A stretch of 64,000 nt of DNA, from positions 1-64,000 of the forward strand of contig CAYQOX010000019.1 of the NCBI GenBank assembly GCA_964419335.1, given 5' to 3'. This stretch comes from CAYQOX01 sp964419335 (GTDB taxonomy: Bacteria > Hinthialibacterota > Hinthialibacteria > Hinthialibacterales > Hinthialibacteraceae). Made by a program: the position numbers and the translations under genes. Position 1 is the stretch's first letter. Every line of letters starts with the position of its first letter. The notes beneath the pieces are model-generated. The model did no database searches, had not been told where the DNA came from, and saw only the letters and a program-made list of their open reading frames with translations. Positions 8,327-17,564 of the stretch are shown here, piece by piece.

Positions 8327-11176
8327 TTAGGTTGTTAGATCATAGGAGGCTATCGCCCCGTCGTAGCGTTCTAGGTTTACTTTGATATCGCGATTGTTCC
8401 CCGTGGGGCCCCAATAATTCAATTGAAAATTTAGATGACCATACTGACCAATCAGTTGTGTAGGCTTAATTTTGATATACGTCAACGATTGCCATCCCCC
8501 TTTTTGAAAACCGAGAAATTTTTCCCATCCATGATACATGGTTAACCGATGACGTTTTTCTCCGGGAAGGATCTTCGCTTTAACAACAGCCTCCCCTTGA
8601 TCGTTAAACAATCGCACCCAATCGTTGTCTTGAATTTGACGTGTAGCTGCATCCTCGGGATGGATGTAAACAATAGGCAACCCCCGCTGTAAACGCAGCA
8701 TATAGCGGTTATCACGCCAGGTAGAATGGATAGACCAACGCCCATGGGGTGTATTCCAAAAGAAGGGAAATTCGGGATCATCCTGCGGGTCTTTGTGTAC
8801 GGGCAATTGTTCGCCTAATTCTATATACCAGGGGTGATCAACATAAAATTGTTGACGCCCCGTAAGGGTACGCCAGGCACGCTTCTTTTCCAGCTGATGC
8901 GTAAAAGGTGTATAAGCGCGGCCTTCTTCTATATCACTGTTCCATGCTTCTTCATCAATTTTCACAAATCGCTTAGGTTGATCTTGGATGTTATGATAGG
9001 TCATCCCTTCGGTCTCCGGAGAATGAGAAAGAATATAGTTACAGGCCTTTTCATCACTTTCTAATTTCCCTTGATCAGACCAATCTTCATACAACCGGGT
9101 TAAATCTCTCTCCCAATCCAACTCTTCATCATCGTAAGGCTGCAATCCCTTTCGCTTGGCAACTTCGGCTATTTTTTGAGCTAATACCGCGAAGACCTCC
9201 CAATCCGTTTTTGATTCATACAGAGGATCAAGCACTTTCGAAAATGGATGCATATAAGAATGACAATCTGTCGAATTAAGATCGGTTTTCTCGTAATAGG
9301 AAGCAGCGGGCAGGACGACGTCACTATACAAGGCGGTCGTATCCATACGGTAATTGATATTTACAATGAGATCGAGTTCCTTCCACATCGAGCGCAGGAT
9401 CGCCTCATTGCCCTTCGCTTGGTTAAGGTAATTCGCCCGCCAAACAAATAACGCGCGTGGCTTACGGGGGAGATCGTGCATCTGCTCCGGAGTTAATGCA
9501 TCCCAGTCATTCTTGGGCCAAAGCGGCATCCAACCATTACGCACAGATTCTAAAATATATTCCTCAATCGGCTTCCCATTGATTAAATGAGGATCGTTTT
9601 GTTTGGAATGACAATAGGACCACAAAGTTGTATTTTGAAAGCGCTGCTTTTGCGCTCCTTTAGGAAAAGCCAGCATCTTAAAGCCATGTTCTGGCCAAAT
9701 ACGCTCCTGCCCAACATAATGATTAAATCCACCCCCGTTTTTACCCACATTTCCCGTAAGCGCCACGATGAGAATCATTGCTCGATTAAGTAAATCGTTA
9801 TGATACCAATGATTTGTCCCGGCCCCATGAATAATCATAGCCGGTTTCCTCGTGGCGAAATCATGCATAAAGGTTTGAAGATCGGCAGGAGCAATGCCGC
9901 ACTGCTTTGAGGCATTTTCTAATGAATACATGGAATGATTTAATTCAGAAGTTAAGCATTCCAATACGGTAGTCACGCGGCAAATGGAACCATCAGCCAA
10001 TGGCAGTTCCCACTCTCCTTTGAGTGCCGGGTCGATCTCTTCTAAACGCAGGTGATCTGTCTCACTCCCCATACAGCCGGGAACCGGGCGCGGCTGATTG
10101 CTGTTCACATCCCATGCATAAAATTGTTCATCGGCTTTTTCTTGATCCACTCCCAAATCAGAGGCACGTAAAAAACGTTGGGTATCTTTGCGTACCAAAA
10201 GCGGCATATCCGTTTGTTCTTTTATATAGGAAATGTCATAAAGATCGTTTTCGATCAGATACCGACAAACCGCTAAAGCCAAGATCGCATCCGTGCCGGG
10301 ATTAACTCGAATAAATTGATCACAATGTATTGCACTGCTGTTGTAATCCGGTGAAATACAAACAACTTTGGCACCCTTATAACGCGCTTCCCAAGCATAG
10401 TGGGCATCGGGAATCCGGGTTTGATTGATGTTACTCCCCCAAAGAACGATGTACTTCGAGTTGAACCAATCTGCGCATTCACAGGACTCGGTTTGTACAC
10501 CCCATGTGATCGGTTCCCCCGGCGGCAGATCACAGTACCAATCATAGAAGGAACAAAAGACCCCACCGATAAAATGGGCTAACCTCGATCCCGCACTGTA
10601 CGAAATAGGCGACATCGCTGGAATTACAGAGAAAAAGGTGTTTGTATCCGGCCCATAGTTATAGATATTGTCCACCACTTTTTCGGCGATATATTCAAGC
10701 GCTTCATCCCAACTCACACGACGCCATTTTCCTTCCCCGCGCTCGCCGGAACGAATCAAGGGATATTTCAACCGCTGGGCTCCATAAACATATTCCACAA
10801 AACAAGCCCCTTTTTGACATCCACGGGGATTGTAATCCGGAATCTCTTCATTAATGCGGGGATAATCGCCGGCCTGTTCTTCCCGCAGCATGATTCCATC
10901 CTTGACATACACTTTCCAAGAACAAGACCCCGTACAATTTGCCGAATGGGTAGAGCGCACCACACGGTCCCAAGCAAATTGTTCGCGGTAAAAATCTTCC
11001 CATCCTCGATACGTATATGATTTGAGAGGATCCGCATCGACAATATCAAACTCTTGCAAAGCCGAATGCGAAACCCCAGACAACAGGGCACCGAGGCCTA
11101 CCCCCCCGCCTAACTGAAGCATTTCTCTCCGGCTGATTTGTGAAGTTCGTTTCTTCTTCGTTTTCTTTTCAGACAT
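8327..11176 (-). CDS. narG: Tat-exported nitrate reductase/nitrite oxidoreductase alpha subunit (Mo-bisMGD)
   Basis: A 949-residue catalytic subunit of the DMSO-reductase superfamily. A twin-arginine signal (SRREML, Arg16-Arg17, then a Gly/Ala/Leu-rich stretch) predicts folded export. The FS0 cluster motif is H77-x3-C81-x3-C85-x34-C120, the spacing of NarG. Asp216 in YCDLPPG matches the Mo ligand of NarG/NxrA, and PDAHYAWEARYKGA and the C-terminal QLNYWGPTGNNRD are family hallmarks. It is about 300 residues shorter than cytoplasm-facing NarG, and closer in size to archaeal pNarG, selenate and chlorate reductases. Nitrate reduction, nitrite oxidation or another oxyanion cannot be separated by eye. 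Context (Rieske/cytochrome b, hexaheme c, TorD) favours a respiratory role. Confidence 0.92.
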   Translation of the reverse strand: MSEKKTKKKRTSQISRREMLQLGGGVGLGALLSGVSHSALQEFDIVDADPLKSYTYRGWEDFYREQFAWDRVVRSTHSANCTGSCSWKVYVKDGIMLREEQAGDYPRINEEIPDYNPRGCQKGACFVEYVYGAQRLKYPLIRSGERGEGKWRRVSWDEALEYIAEKVVDNIYNYGPDTNTFFSVIPAMSPISYSAGSRLAHFIGGVFCSFYDWYCDLPPGEPITWGVQTESCECADWFNSKYIVLWGSNINQTRIPDAHYAWEARYKGAKVVCISPDYNSSAIHCDQFIRVNPGTDAILALAVCRYLIENDLYDISYIKEQTDMPLLVRKDTQRFLRASDLGVDQEKADEQFYAWDVNSNQPRPVPGCMGSETDHLRLEEIDPALKGEWELPLADGSICRVTTVLECLTSELNHSMYSLENASKQCGIAPADLQTFMHDFATRKPAMIIHGAGTNHWYHNDLLNRAMILIVALTGNVGKNGGGFNHYVGQERIWPEHGFKMLAFPKGAQKQRFQNTTLWSYCHSKQNDPHLINGKPIEEYILESVRNGWMPLWPKNDWDALTPEQMHDLPRKPRALFVWRANYLNQAKGNEAILRSMWKELDLIVNINYRMDTTALYSDVVLPAASYYEKTDLNSTDCHSYMHPFSKVLDPLYESKTDWEVFAVLAQKIAEVAKRKGLQPYDDEELDWERDLTRLYEDWSDQGKLESDEKACNYILSHSPETEGMTYHNIQDQPKRFVKIDEEAWNSDIEEGRAYTPFTHQLEKKRAWRTLTGRQQFYVDHPWYIELGEQLPVHKDPQDDPEFPFFWNTPHGRWSIHSTWRDNRYMLRLQRGLPIVYIHPEDAATRQIQDNDWVRLFNDQGEAVVKAKILPGEKRHRLTMYHGWEKFLGFQKGGWQSLTYIKIKPTQLIGQYGHLNFQLNYWGPTGNNRDIKVNLERYDGAIASYDLTT

Positions 11177-11194
11177 TGCGCTATCCCCTTTGTC

Positions 11195-12688
11195 TTACTG
11201 TCCAGTCATGGTTAGATTCGTTGACGACGGTTTTTGACCAGGAGCCAGTATGTATTCTGTCAAATCAGAGATATCTTTTGGGTTTAATCCACTCTCTCCA
11301 GGAGCATAAAACTTCGGCATTGGAGTATTTTTTCTCCCCTGCAAGATGGTGGTAAAAACGAAGCCATCGGTAGCGGTATTTTGAAAAGTGGAATTGAACA
11401 AATCCGGGGCTAATCCGGTTAAATGGCAGGAGGCACAGTGTTTATTGAAAAGGGATGCACCTCGTATCGCATCCCCTTGGATATCAAACGTAGGATCCTG
11501 CGCCCCTTGAATCATCCGGGGCGTTAATTGTTCATGATCAGGTATTTCGACATCAGTCAAGTAATCCGTAATGCGTTCAATTTCCTCGTCTGTCAATCCT
11601 CCTGCAGAGGCTCCCCAGGCCGGCATAATGGTTCCCGGGTGTCCTAGGCGTATGTTGTCTTGGATATATGTCGCAGAGGCGATTTGAACATAAGACGCCC
11701 CTCGAATCGCGGGAAAGAATTGCTGGAAGAATTTATCATACCTTGTGTACTCCCCCGTATCATGGCAGGTCGCGCAGAATCGCTCATACAATTCTTTGCC
11801 GCTGAGCGGATCAGGATTTTGCTGCTTATATAAATCCCGTAATTTCCCCGCGGTTAAATAGGTGCGTGGGAGATCGCGCTCTTGCAAAGAGAGCATATAC
11901 GTTGTTAGCGCGGTGATTTCCTCTTCACTAAGCTGAGGCGGTTTCATTTGGCTGTCATCTACAATTTTTTGTGGATCTTCAAAATGTTCAATTAACCATT
12001 GTGGTACGGTATGGGGTCCTTCCACATTCGCCATGGGTAACATTTGTCTAATCTTCAAGCCTTCGTTATCCAGTTCGGGCCCCATGTTTCCACCCCGTCC
12101 ATGCAGCTTATGACATGAATAACAGCCTTTAGTGTCAAATAATTCTTTTCCTAATGCGTATTTCTCCCCACCGCGATCACGCACTTCTTCTGCAGAATGA
12201 CATAAACCGCAGGAGGATTGAGTTAGTTCATTCGGCAAGAGCGGGTAATCCCAATGGGTATCCACCGCTTTGGCTTCTTTATAGACCAAAGCGCGTCCTT
12301 GGCCTCGATGGCAAATCGTACATCCATATTCTTCAGGTGGATGATGATTGGTATAATCGCCAGGGTGAGTACGAAACGGTTGTTCCTCATCGTTCATACG
12401 AGGATCATCTATCCCGGGATGACAGGTGATACAGCGGTCAACCGTATCCAAAGCAGGAAGATAATTTTGGGCAATATGAATTTCATATTGATCGGCGATT
12501 GCTCTTCCCCGCTCATCCGTCGCTTTCTTTTCTAAGAGGGTACCATACTTTCCCCGCAGTATTTTCCATTGCGCAAAAACATTCTCCTTCAACGCAGAAA
12601 AAACCAGCATGATCAGGGTCAGGATGCTGATGATCGTGAGCCACCATTTGATTTTCCGATCGATCCTTTTTACAGTTTTTTCAGGCAT
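11195..12688 (-). CDS. Membrane-anchored hexaheme cytochrome c
   Basis: A 497-residue protein with one N-terminal membrane helix (about 14-32) and six CxxCH heme sites: CITCH 86-90, CTICH 123-127, CGLCH 160-164, CYSCH 189-193, CATCH 305-309 and CASCH 418-422. The first three are closely spaced like a multiheme module. The last three sit in cytochrome c-like domains with candidate Met ligands (TIMPAW, about 355; PMPKF, about 450). It is expected in the periplasm, carrying electrons between the Rieske/cytochrome b complex and the NarGH-like enzyme, which its gene separates. The stop lies 18 bases before narG, and GGTCAAACC rather than a strong ribosome site precedes the ATG. Confidence 0.92.
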   Translation of the reverse strand: MPEKTVKRIDRKIKWWLTIISILTLIMLVFSALKENVFAQWKILRGKYGTLLEKKATDERGRAIADQYEIHIAQNYLPALDTVDRCITCHPGIDDPRMNDEEQPFRTHPGDYTNHHPPEEYGCTICHRGQGRALVYKEAKAVDTHWDYPLLPNELTQSSCGLCHSAEEVRDRGGEKYALGKELFDTKGCYSCHKLHGRGGNMGPELDNEGLKIRQMLPMANVEGPHTVPQWLIEHFEDPQKIVDDSQMKPPQLSEEEITALTTYMLSLQERDLPRTYLTAGKLRDLYKQQNPDPLSGKELYERFCATCHDTGEYTRYDKFFQQFFPAIRGASYVQIASATYIQDNIRLGHPGTIMPAWGASAGGLTDEEIERITDYLTDVEIPDHEQLTPRMIQGAQDPTFDIQGDAIRGASLFNKHCASCHLTGLAPDLFNSTFQNTATDGFVFTTILQGRKNTPMPKFYAPGESGLNPKDISDLTEYILAPGQKPSSTNLTMTGQ

Positions 12689-12709
12689 GGTTTGACCTCA
12701 AATTTATCC

Positions 12710-13138
12710 TTATTCTAATTCAAGCGTGTCATGAATGGGTAAAGCATGGTTGGATTGATGATCGTAAATCCACATTTCAGGTTTATCACATTTTGAGGCG
12801 GGACGATCTTTTTCCACAAAAGAGATAAAACGATGGAACGACCCATCTTCCTTTTCCACTTCTTGCCGTAAATAGACCCCCTCTTCTTGAGGATCTTTCA
12901 ATTTCTCCCAATCTTGTCGATTCAAAATCATCCAAATCGAACCGGGATTGAGTTCACAAGTACTTTCATTAATTTCCTCTTGTTTTTTAATTCCATAAAC
13001 AAACCGTCCAACACACTTCCGCGTTTCTTTGGAAAATATTTCGGTACGGGATTCAATCAGCCCCTCAGTCTCTAATTTCTCGAGTTCACGAAGGGTGATA
13101 CGAAAACGGACAGAATGATCTTGAATACGTATTTTCAT
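12710..13138 (-). CDS. Small conserved-looking protein of unknown function (nar operon)
   Basis: A 142-residue soluble protein beginning MKIRIQDHSVRFRITLREL, rich in charged residues, with a strand-rich pattern and no signal, membrane helix or metal motif that I can name. A GGAGAG site precedes the ATG at 13138; the longer reading back to 13219 would overlap cytochrome b and was rejected. It sits between cytochrome b and the hexaheme cytochrome, the place where haloarchaeal nar operons also carry an unassigned small gene (from memory). I recall similar sequences only as a domain of unknown function. A role in assembly of the complex is a guess from position. Confidence 0.8.
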   Translation of the reverse strand: MKIRIQDHSVRFRITLRELEKLETEGLIESRTEIFSKETRKCVGRFVYGIKKQEEINESTCELNPGSIWMILNRQDWEKLKDPQEEGVYLRQEVEKEDGSFHRFISFVEKDRPASKCDKPEMWIYDHQSNHALPIHDTLELE

Positions 13139-13148
13139 GAAACTCTCC

Positions 13149-14696
13149 TTAATGTTCTGGCCATTGGGCTTGGCTCCAAAAGAATTCCCAATTGGGCCCA
13201 CGTAAATAAGTGCCAACATAAGTTAAAATCACAAAACCGATCAAAAAACATGTAAAGAGGGCGATTGCACTCATGCGGGTGGATTGAGTTGTAAACAAGA
13301 TATAGATCGACCATCCCATATACATGAGCGTCAATAAACTGCCAGGATTAATCAAAATCACAACGATCTGGGGTATGGAAGGGAACCAATTGCGCAGCCA
13401 CCCAAAACTCACAGGGAAGGCTACACAAAAAATGGCACAAATCGCTCCAACGGCCAATGACATCAGAGCAACACGTTTTCCCTGATTCCCGCTGAACCAC
13501 ACTCCGCTCTTTTCTTTTTCCCGGTCGAGAAAAGGAATCAGCACCAGTCCCAACACGGAGACTGCAGGAATAACAATCCCCCCAACAAACGCAGAATACG
13601 ACACCATTTCCTGTAACCCCAGAAAATACCAAGGTGCCTTGGCGGGATTCTCCGGCACATTCGGATTAGCAGGCTCTGTTAAAGGCGCATCGAATAACAT
13701 TCCTAAGAGAACACACACCATCATTGTGATCATAAATATCAACAGTTCTGCCCGCATTAAATACGGCCAACTGGGGGCGGTTTCATCCGGATCCACATCT
13801 GTTTGTGGAGATTTATCTTTGACAAGGCACATGAGACCGTACGTCTTTGAAGGCGTATCTTGAGGAGAGTGGAAACTCGGCGCGCTACTCCCTACTCCTT
13901 TCCCAGTTGGTAACGAGGTACTTTCCGGCCGGGCAAGTCCACCGTCTTTTCTGATTCGCCAAACGTGCACCCCCATCAGCACCGTTAATATAATGGGGAG
14001 AACTATCACATGCAGCATGTAAAAGCGGATCAAGGCATCCTGCCCTACTGTCGATGCTCCGAGAAGTAATTCTTTTTGAATATCCCCTATATTCAAAGAC
14101 GATGGTAAACCTAAGGCATGAACCAACTCATTGGGTGAAGCGGCGATATTAGCGCCAATCGTTATCGCCCAATAAGCAAGCTGATCCCATGGTAACAAGT
14201 ACCCCGTAAACGATAAGGCCAGAGTTAAGACAAACAACATCATGCCGATGAGCCAATTAAACTCTCGCGGGGATTTATACGCAGAGGTGTAAAACACACG
14301 AGCCATGTGAAGAATCACCGTAATCACCATGAGATGAGCTGCCCATCGATGGATATTCCGGATAAAACGGCCGGTTGGTACCACGTAATGGATGTCTTTC
14401 ATCGAGGCATACGCCATATCCACCGAAGGCTTGTAATACACCATGAGAAGAATCCCAGTCACAGATAAAATCAAAAATTGGGCAATCAGCGAGATTCCCA
14501 GCCCCCATGTGGTTGTGATCTTCAAGGAATGAGGATGAACCCGAGTCGAATGGACATGAAGAAAGAAATTGGCAAAAATCGCCTGCGAACGAGTTCGATC
14601 CGAGGTCGGCGCATCATGACGAAAGATGGCTCGCCGCATGGTGTGAGGCAACGCTTTTATATTCTCCCAAAAAGTCGTTAATCCTGGATTGGACAT
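13149..14696 (-). CDS. Cytochrome b of a Rieske/cytochrome b (bc1/b6f-like) complex
   Basis: A 515-residue integral membrane protein joining an N-terminal cytochrome b domain and a C-terminal subunit IV-like domain. The four heme ligands are His116-x13-His130 and His229-x14-His244; the 13/14 spacing is seen in many bacterial and b6f-type complexes. A charged linker at about 250-305 joins the halves. The Qo-site PEWY motif appears as APWY (354-357), so the usual catalytic Glu is absent. Quinol is oxidised here and its electrons divided between the Rieske centre and the b hemes. A GGAGAG ribosome site selects the ATG at 14696, 11 bases after the Rieske stop. Confidence 0.93.
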   Translation of the reverse strand: MSNPGLTTFWENIKALPHTMRRAIFRHDAPTSDRTRSQAIFANFFLHVHSTRVHPHSLKITTTWGLGISLIAQFLILSVTGILLMVYYKPSVDMAYASMKDIHYVVPTGRFIRNIHRWAAHLMVITVILHMARVFYTSAYKSPREFNWLIGMMLFVLTLALSFTGYLLPWDQLAYWAITIGANIAASPNELVHALGLPSSLNIGDIQKELLLGASTVGQDALIRFYMLHVIVLPIILTVLMGVHVWRIRKDGGLARPESTSLPTGKGVGSSAPSFHSPQDTPSKTYGLMCLVKDKSPQTDVDPDETAPSWPYLMRAELLIFMITMMVCVLLGMLFDAPLTEPANPNVPENPAKAPWYFLGLQEMVSYSAFVGGIVIPAVSVLGLVLIPFLDREKEKSGVWFSGNQGKRVALMSLAVGAICAIFCVAFPVSFGWLRNWFPSIPQIVVILINPGSLLTLMYMGWSIYILFTTQSTRMSAIALFTCFLIGFVILTYVGTYLRGPNWEFFWSQAQWPEH

Positions 14697-14707
14697 AATA
14701 CGCTCTC

Positions 14708-15178
14708 CTACACGGTTTGGTGATATTCCCCCGGTTGCACTTCGATAGAGGTATCCACAATCAATTCTCCATCCGCGGCTTGAGAAACGTGCAGCCATTT
14801 CAAAGGTCGAGGCGCGGGACCTCCAAGCACATTCCCCTGCGAATCAAATTTCGAGCCATGACACGGGCATGTAAACCCTTCCGTCGATTGTTGGACAATG
14901 CAGCCCAAATGAGTGCATACCAAAGACATGGCGGCAATCCCTTCAGAGGTCGATATTACGCGCAAATTATCCTGAGGCAGAAGTTTTTCGCCCCCTGAGC
15001 CAAATTCCGACGGATCGCCTATCCGTAACTTACTTGAAGCCTCCGGGGTCACCCGGGGCTTTGGCAAGCGGGCAATCCCAATGAGTGAACCCAAGATAGC
15101 AATACCGGATGACCATAATCCTGCTAGCCCTAACCAATCACGGCGGGGAACGGGTTTTGGTTTTAAACGTTCTGACAT
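14708..15178 (-). CDS. Rieske [2Fe-2S] protein
   Basis: A 156-residue protein with an N-terminal membrane segment preceded by PRRDWLGLAG (possible Tat signal-anchor, residues 11-35) and a C-terminal Rieske domain. The cluster ligands are in CTHLGC (88-93) and CPCHGS (104-109), followed by the conserved GGPAPRPLKW. The cluster accepts the first electron from quinol at the Qo site and hands it to a cytochrome c, here probably the hexaheme protein. Its start overlaps the end of the upstream flavoprotein gene by 16 bases. It is the direct partner of the cytochrome b encoded next. Confidence 0.95.
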   Translation of the reverse strand: MSERLKPKPVPRRDWLGLAGLWSSGIAILGSLIGIARLPKPRVTPEASSKLRIGDPSEFGSGGEKLLPQDNLRVISTSEGIAAMSLVCTHLGCIVQQSTEGFTCPCHGSKFDSQGNVLGGPAPRPLKWLHVSQAADGELIVDTSIEVQPGEYHQTV

Positions 15179-17070
15179 AATGGCGTCACCTCAAAATGAA
15201 ATTGTTCCATCGTTATGGCGCCTGTAGGACAACGTTCAGCACATAAAGCACAACGGATACAGACGGTTTCATCTTTTAAAATGGCAGATGCCTCTTCCAA
15301 GGGATGGTCATGAAGATGATTTTCTAAAACGCCTTCCCATTCTTTTTGCCCAACCAAGCGAGAAGCCGAGACAATGCGTAAACAACGCTCAGGACATACA
15401 TCGACACACCCACCGCATAAAATGCATTTATCCCCATCAAAGATGGTATTGATCCCGCAATCCAAACAGCGACAGGCTTCTTTACGAGCTTCATCTTCAC
15501 TGAAAGACATTTCTACAAGGTTGGATTGAGATTGCAGCCGCTCGGATACATCAACCTTCTTCGGTTCGATCCTTTGTTGCTTTTCATAACCTTCTTCCCG
15601 GTAGTAATGGGTCAAAGGAAAATGCAATTCGGTTGATCGTGTGGTTACATTCTTTCCGGTTGCTTTGGCATATAAGTCCCGGGCAATGGCTTTTCCCGAG
15701 GCGACAGCATGAATTAATAGTTTGGGACCATAGGCAAGATCACCCGCGACGTATACATCAGGACAACTCGTCCTTCCTGTTTCGGGATCGCAAGCGATCG
15801 CCCCGTTGGGAAGCACTTCAAGATGATCTCTCTCGGCGTCAATAAAAGAAACATCATAACGCTGGCCGATGGAGACAATCACCCGGTCGCATTCAATAAT
15901 GCAGGTTTCATTCTCATCAAAGACGGGATCAAACTGGCGCTGTTCGTTATAGACGCGTAAACATTTTTTAAACTTGACCCCTCGCACTTGACCCTCTTCA
16001 TCCGTCAATATTTCAGAAGGCCCCCACCCATTTTTTCGGATAACGCCCTCTTCATCCCCCTCAATAATTTCGATATCATCAGCCGGCATTTCATCCAATG
16101 ATTCCAAAGAGCATAAATAGACTTCTGTCACGTCAGCGGCACGTTTCGCTGTTCGAGCCGCATCAATCGAAATTTGACGTAGAACCGTCCGGCCTACATC
16201 GTAAGCCACATTCCCCCCTCCAATCACCACCACTTTATCCCCTAATTCTGGAGGACTTCCTAACGCAACATCTCGCAAAAACTCGACTCCTCCCATAACC
16301 CCTTTGGCTTCGGCTCCGGGTACAGGAATGGTACGTGAATACTTGGCTCCCACAGCAATGATCACCGCATCATGCTTTTCCCGTAGTTCAGGAAAAGAGA
16401 TATCCCTTCCCACACAGCAATTCGTCACCGCTTTAACTCCCAGGCTCAGGATGACATCGACTTCGGCTTCAATCACTTCGTGCGGTAAACGGTATTCAGG
16501 AACTCCCACCGTCAACATACCGGCCAAAACCGGCTCCATCTCATAGATCGTTACCTTGAAACCGAGTAAGGCGAGATCATGAGCAGCCGCCAAACCTGCG
16601 GGACCACTGCCAATCACCCCAACGTGAAAATCGCCGATGGGCTCTATCTCCGTTTGTATCAGGGATTGAAGCATTGGCAGCAATTCATCCTGATCTTGAC
16701 ACTGCCGAGGGGTATGTTGTTGAGCACTTTGTTTTAAAAAATCAATGAAAGATTCCGAATCCTGATGCTTCGAATCTGGACCGTATCTCTCACAAACAAA
16801 ATTTTTTAACCGTCGAATGGATATCGGATCATCATAATCCCCTCGACGGCAAGACTCTTCGCAAGGGGCTCCGCATATCTTCCCGCATATCGAAGCTAAG
16901 GGGTTGGGGCCTCGTGCGATTAGATAAGCCAGTTCATCGTTTCCATCGGCAATCGCGCGGATATACCCCCGCGCGTCCGTATGAACAGGACAAGCGCATT
17001 GGCATTTGATCTGCTCTCGCCAGTATTGAAAATCCGCACTTTTTACTTCCCATGGAAAGAGATGATTCAT
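15163..17070 (-). CDS. GltD-like Fe-S/FAD/NAD(P) oxidoreductase with C-terminal ferredoxin domain
   Basis: A 635-residue cytoplasmic flavoprotein. An N-terminal cysteine-rich domain (CQCACPVHTDARGYI at 23-37, ICGKICGAPCEESC at 61-74) matches the [4Fe-4S] helical domain of glutamate synthase small subunits. FAD is bound by GSGPAGLAAAH (154-164) and a pyridine nucleotide by IGGGNVAYDVGRT (about 290-302). The C-terminus adds CRCLDCG and a two-cluster ferredoxin (CILCGGCVDVCP, CIRCALCAERCP). No glutaminase or synthase partner is present. Its place directly ahead of Rieske and cytochrome b suggests NAD(P)H-linked electron exchange with the membrane complex. The start at 17070 was chosen for its GGAGAA site; it lies 5 bases after the Rrf2 stop. 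Confidence 0.88.
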   Translation of the reverse strand: MNHLFPWEVKSADFQYWREQIKCQCACPVHTDARGYIRAIADGNDELAYLIARGPNPLASICGKICGAPCEESCRRGDYDDPISIRRLKNFVCERYGPDSKHQDSESFIDFLKQSAQQHTPRQCQDQDELLPMLQSLIQTEIEPIGDFHVGVIGSGPAGLAAAHDLALLGFKVTIYEMEPVLAGMLTVGVPEYRLPHEVIEAEVDVILSLGVKAVTNCCVGRDISFPELREKHDAVIIAVGAKYSRTIPVPGAEAKGVMGGVEFLRDVALGSPPELGDKVVVIGGGNVAYDVGRTVLRQISIDAARTAKRAADVTEVYLCSLESLDEMPADDIEIIEGDEEGVIRKNGWGPSEILTDEEGQVRGVKFKKCLRVYNEQRQFDPVFDENETCIIECDRVIVSIGQRYDVSFIDAERDHLEVLPNGAIACDPETGRTSCPDVYVAGDLAYGPKLLIHAVASGKAIARDLYAKATGKNVTTRSTELHFPLTHYYREEGYEKQQRIEPKKVDVSERLQSQSNLVEMSFSEDEARKEACRCLDCGINTIFDGDKCILCGGCVDVCPERCLRIVSASRLVGQKEWEGVLENHLHDHPLEEASAILKDETVCIRCALCAERCPTGAITMEQFHFEVTPLCQNV

Positions 17071-17075
17071 TGATC

Positions 17076-17552
17076 TTATTCTCCGGCACCTTGCTTCATG
17101 ATTTTTGGGCATACACCCATCATTTTGCACATTTCACTTTCTGTTGAAGGAAAATCCTGGACAGGATTCTTCGCTAAATCAGCCAACGTCCACTGCTTTA
17201 AAATCGCTGTGGTGGCGTGATGGATTTGATACATGGCTTGATGGAAGGCGCACACCTGATCAAATTGATCGGTATCTTGGCAAAAATCGCCTAAAATTTT
17301 CCCCTGGCAGGCTTCTACGATTTCTAAGAGAGTCACTTCTTCCGGATTGCGGTAAAGCGTGACCCCTCCACTCATGCCCCGAAAAGCCCGTAATATTCCC
17401 CATTTGACCAACAAACCCGTAATCTTCGCCATATAAGAAGGAGACTCAGATAATTCTTCAGCAAGAATTTTTGGCGATACTGGAGTATGCCCATCTTCCA
17501 AGGACAAATAAATCAAGACTTTAATCGCTGTTTTGGTTGTTTGATTTAGCAT
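17076..17552 (-). CDS. Rrf2-family regulator of the nar-like operon
   Basis: A 158-residue winged-helix regulator: TAIKVLIYLSLED, then SPSYMAKITGLLVKWGILRAFRG (recognition helix and wing, about 37-60). Cysteines at 82, 91 and 101 are placed like the Fe-S ligands of IscR/NsrR but with wider spacing (C91-x9-C101), and two more lie near the C-terminus (CKMMGVC). It may bind an Fe-S cluster that responds to NO, O2 or iron. It is the first gene of the long respiratory operon, 5 bases before the flavoprotein gene. An inverted repeat at 17565-17590 lies just upstream and is its likely operator. Confidence 0.87.
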   Translation of the reverse strand: MLNQTTKTAIKVLIYLSLEDGHTPVSPKILAEELSESPSYMAKITGLLVKWGILRAFRGMSGGVTLYRNPEEVTLLEIVEACQGKILGDFCQDTDQFDQVCAFHQAMYQIHHATTAILKQWTLADLAKNPVQDFPSTESEMCKMMGVCPKIMKQGAGE

Positions 17553-17564
17553 AATCGAATAATG

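Noticed and set aside
8327..11176. Firm call as nitrite oxidoreductase (nitrifier)
   Set aside because: NarG, NxrA and related oxyanion enzymes share the visible motifs; direction cannot be read by eye.
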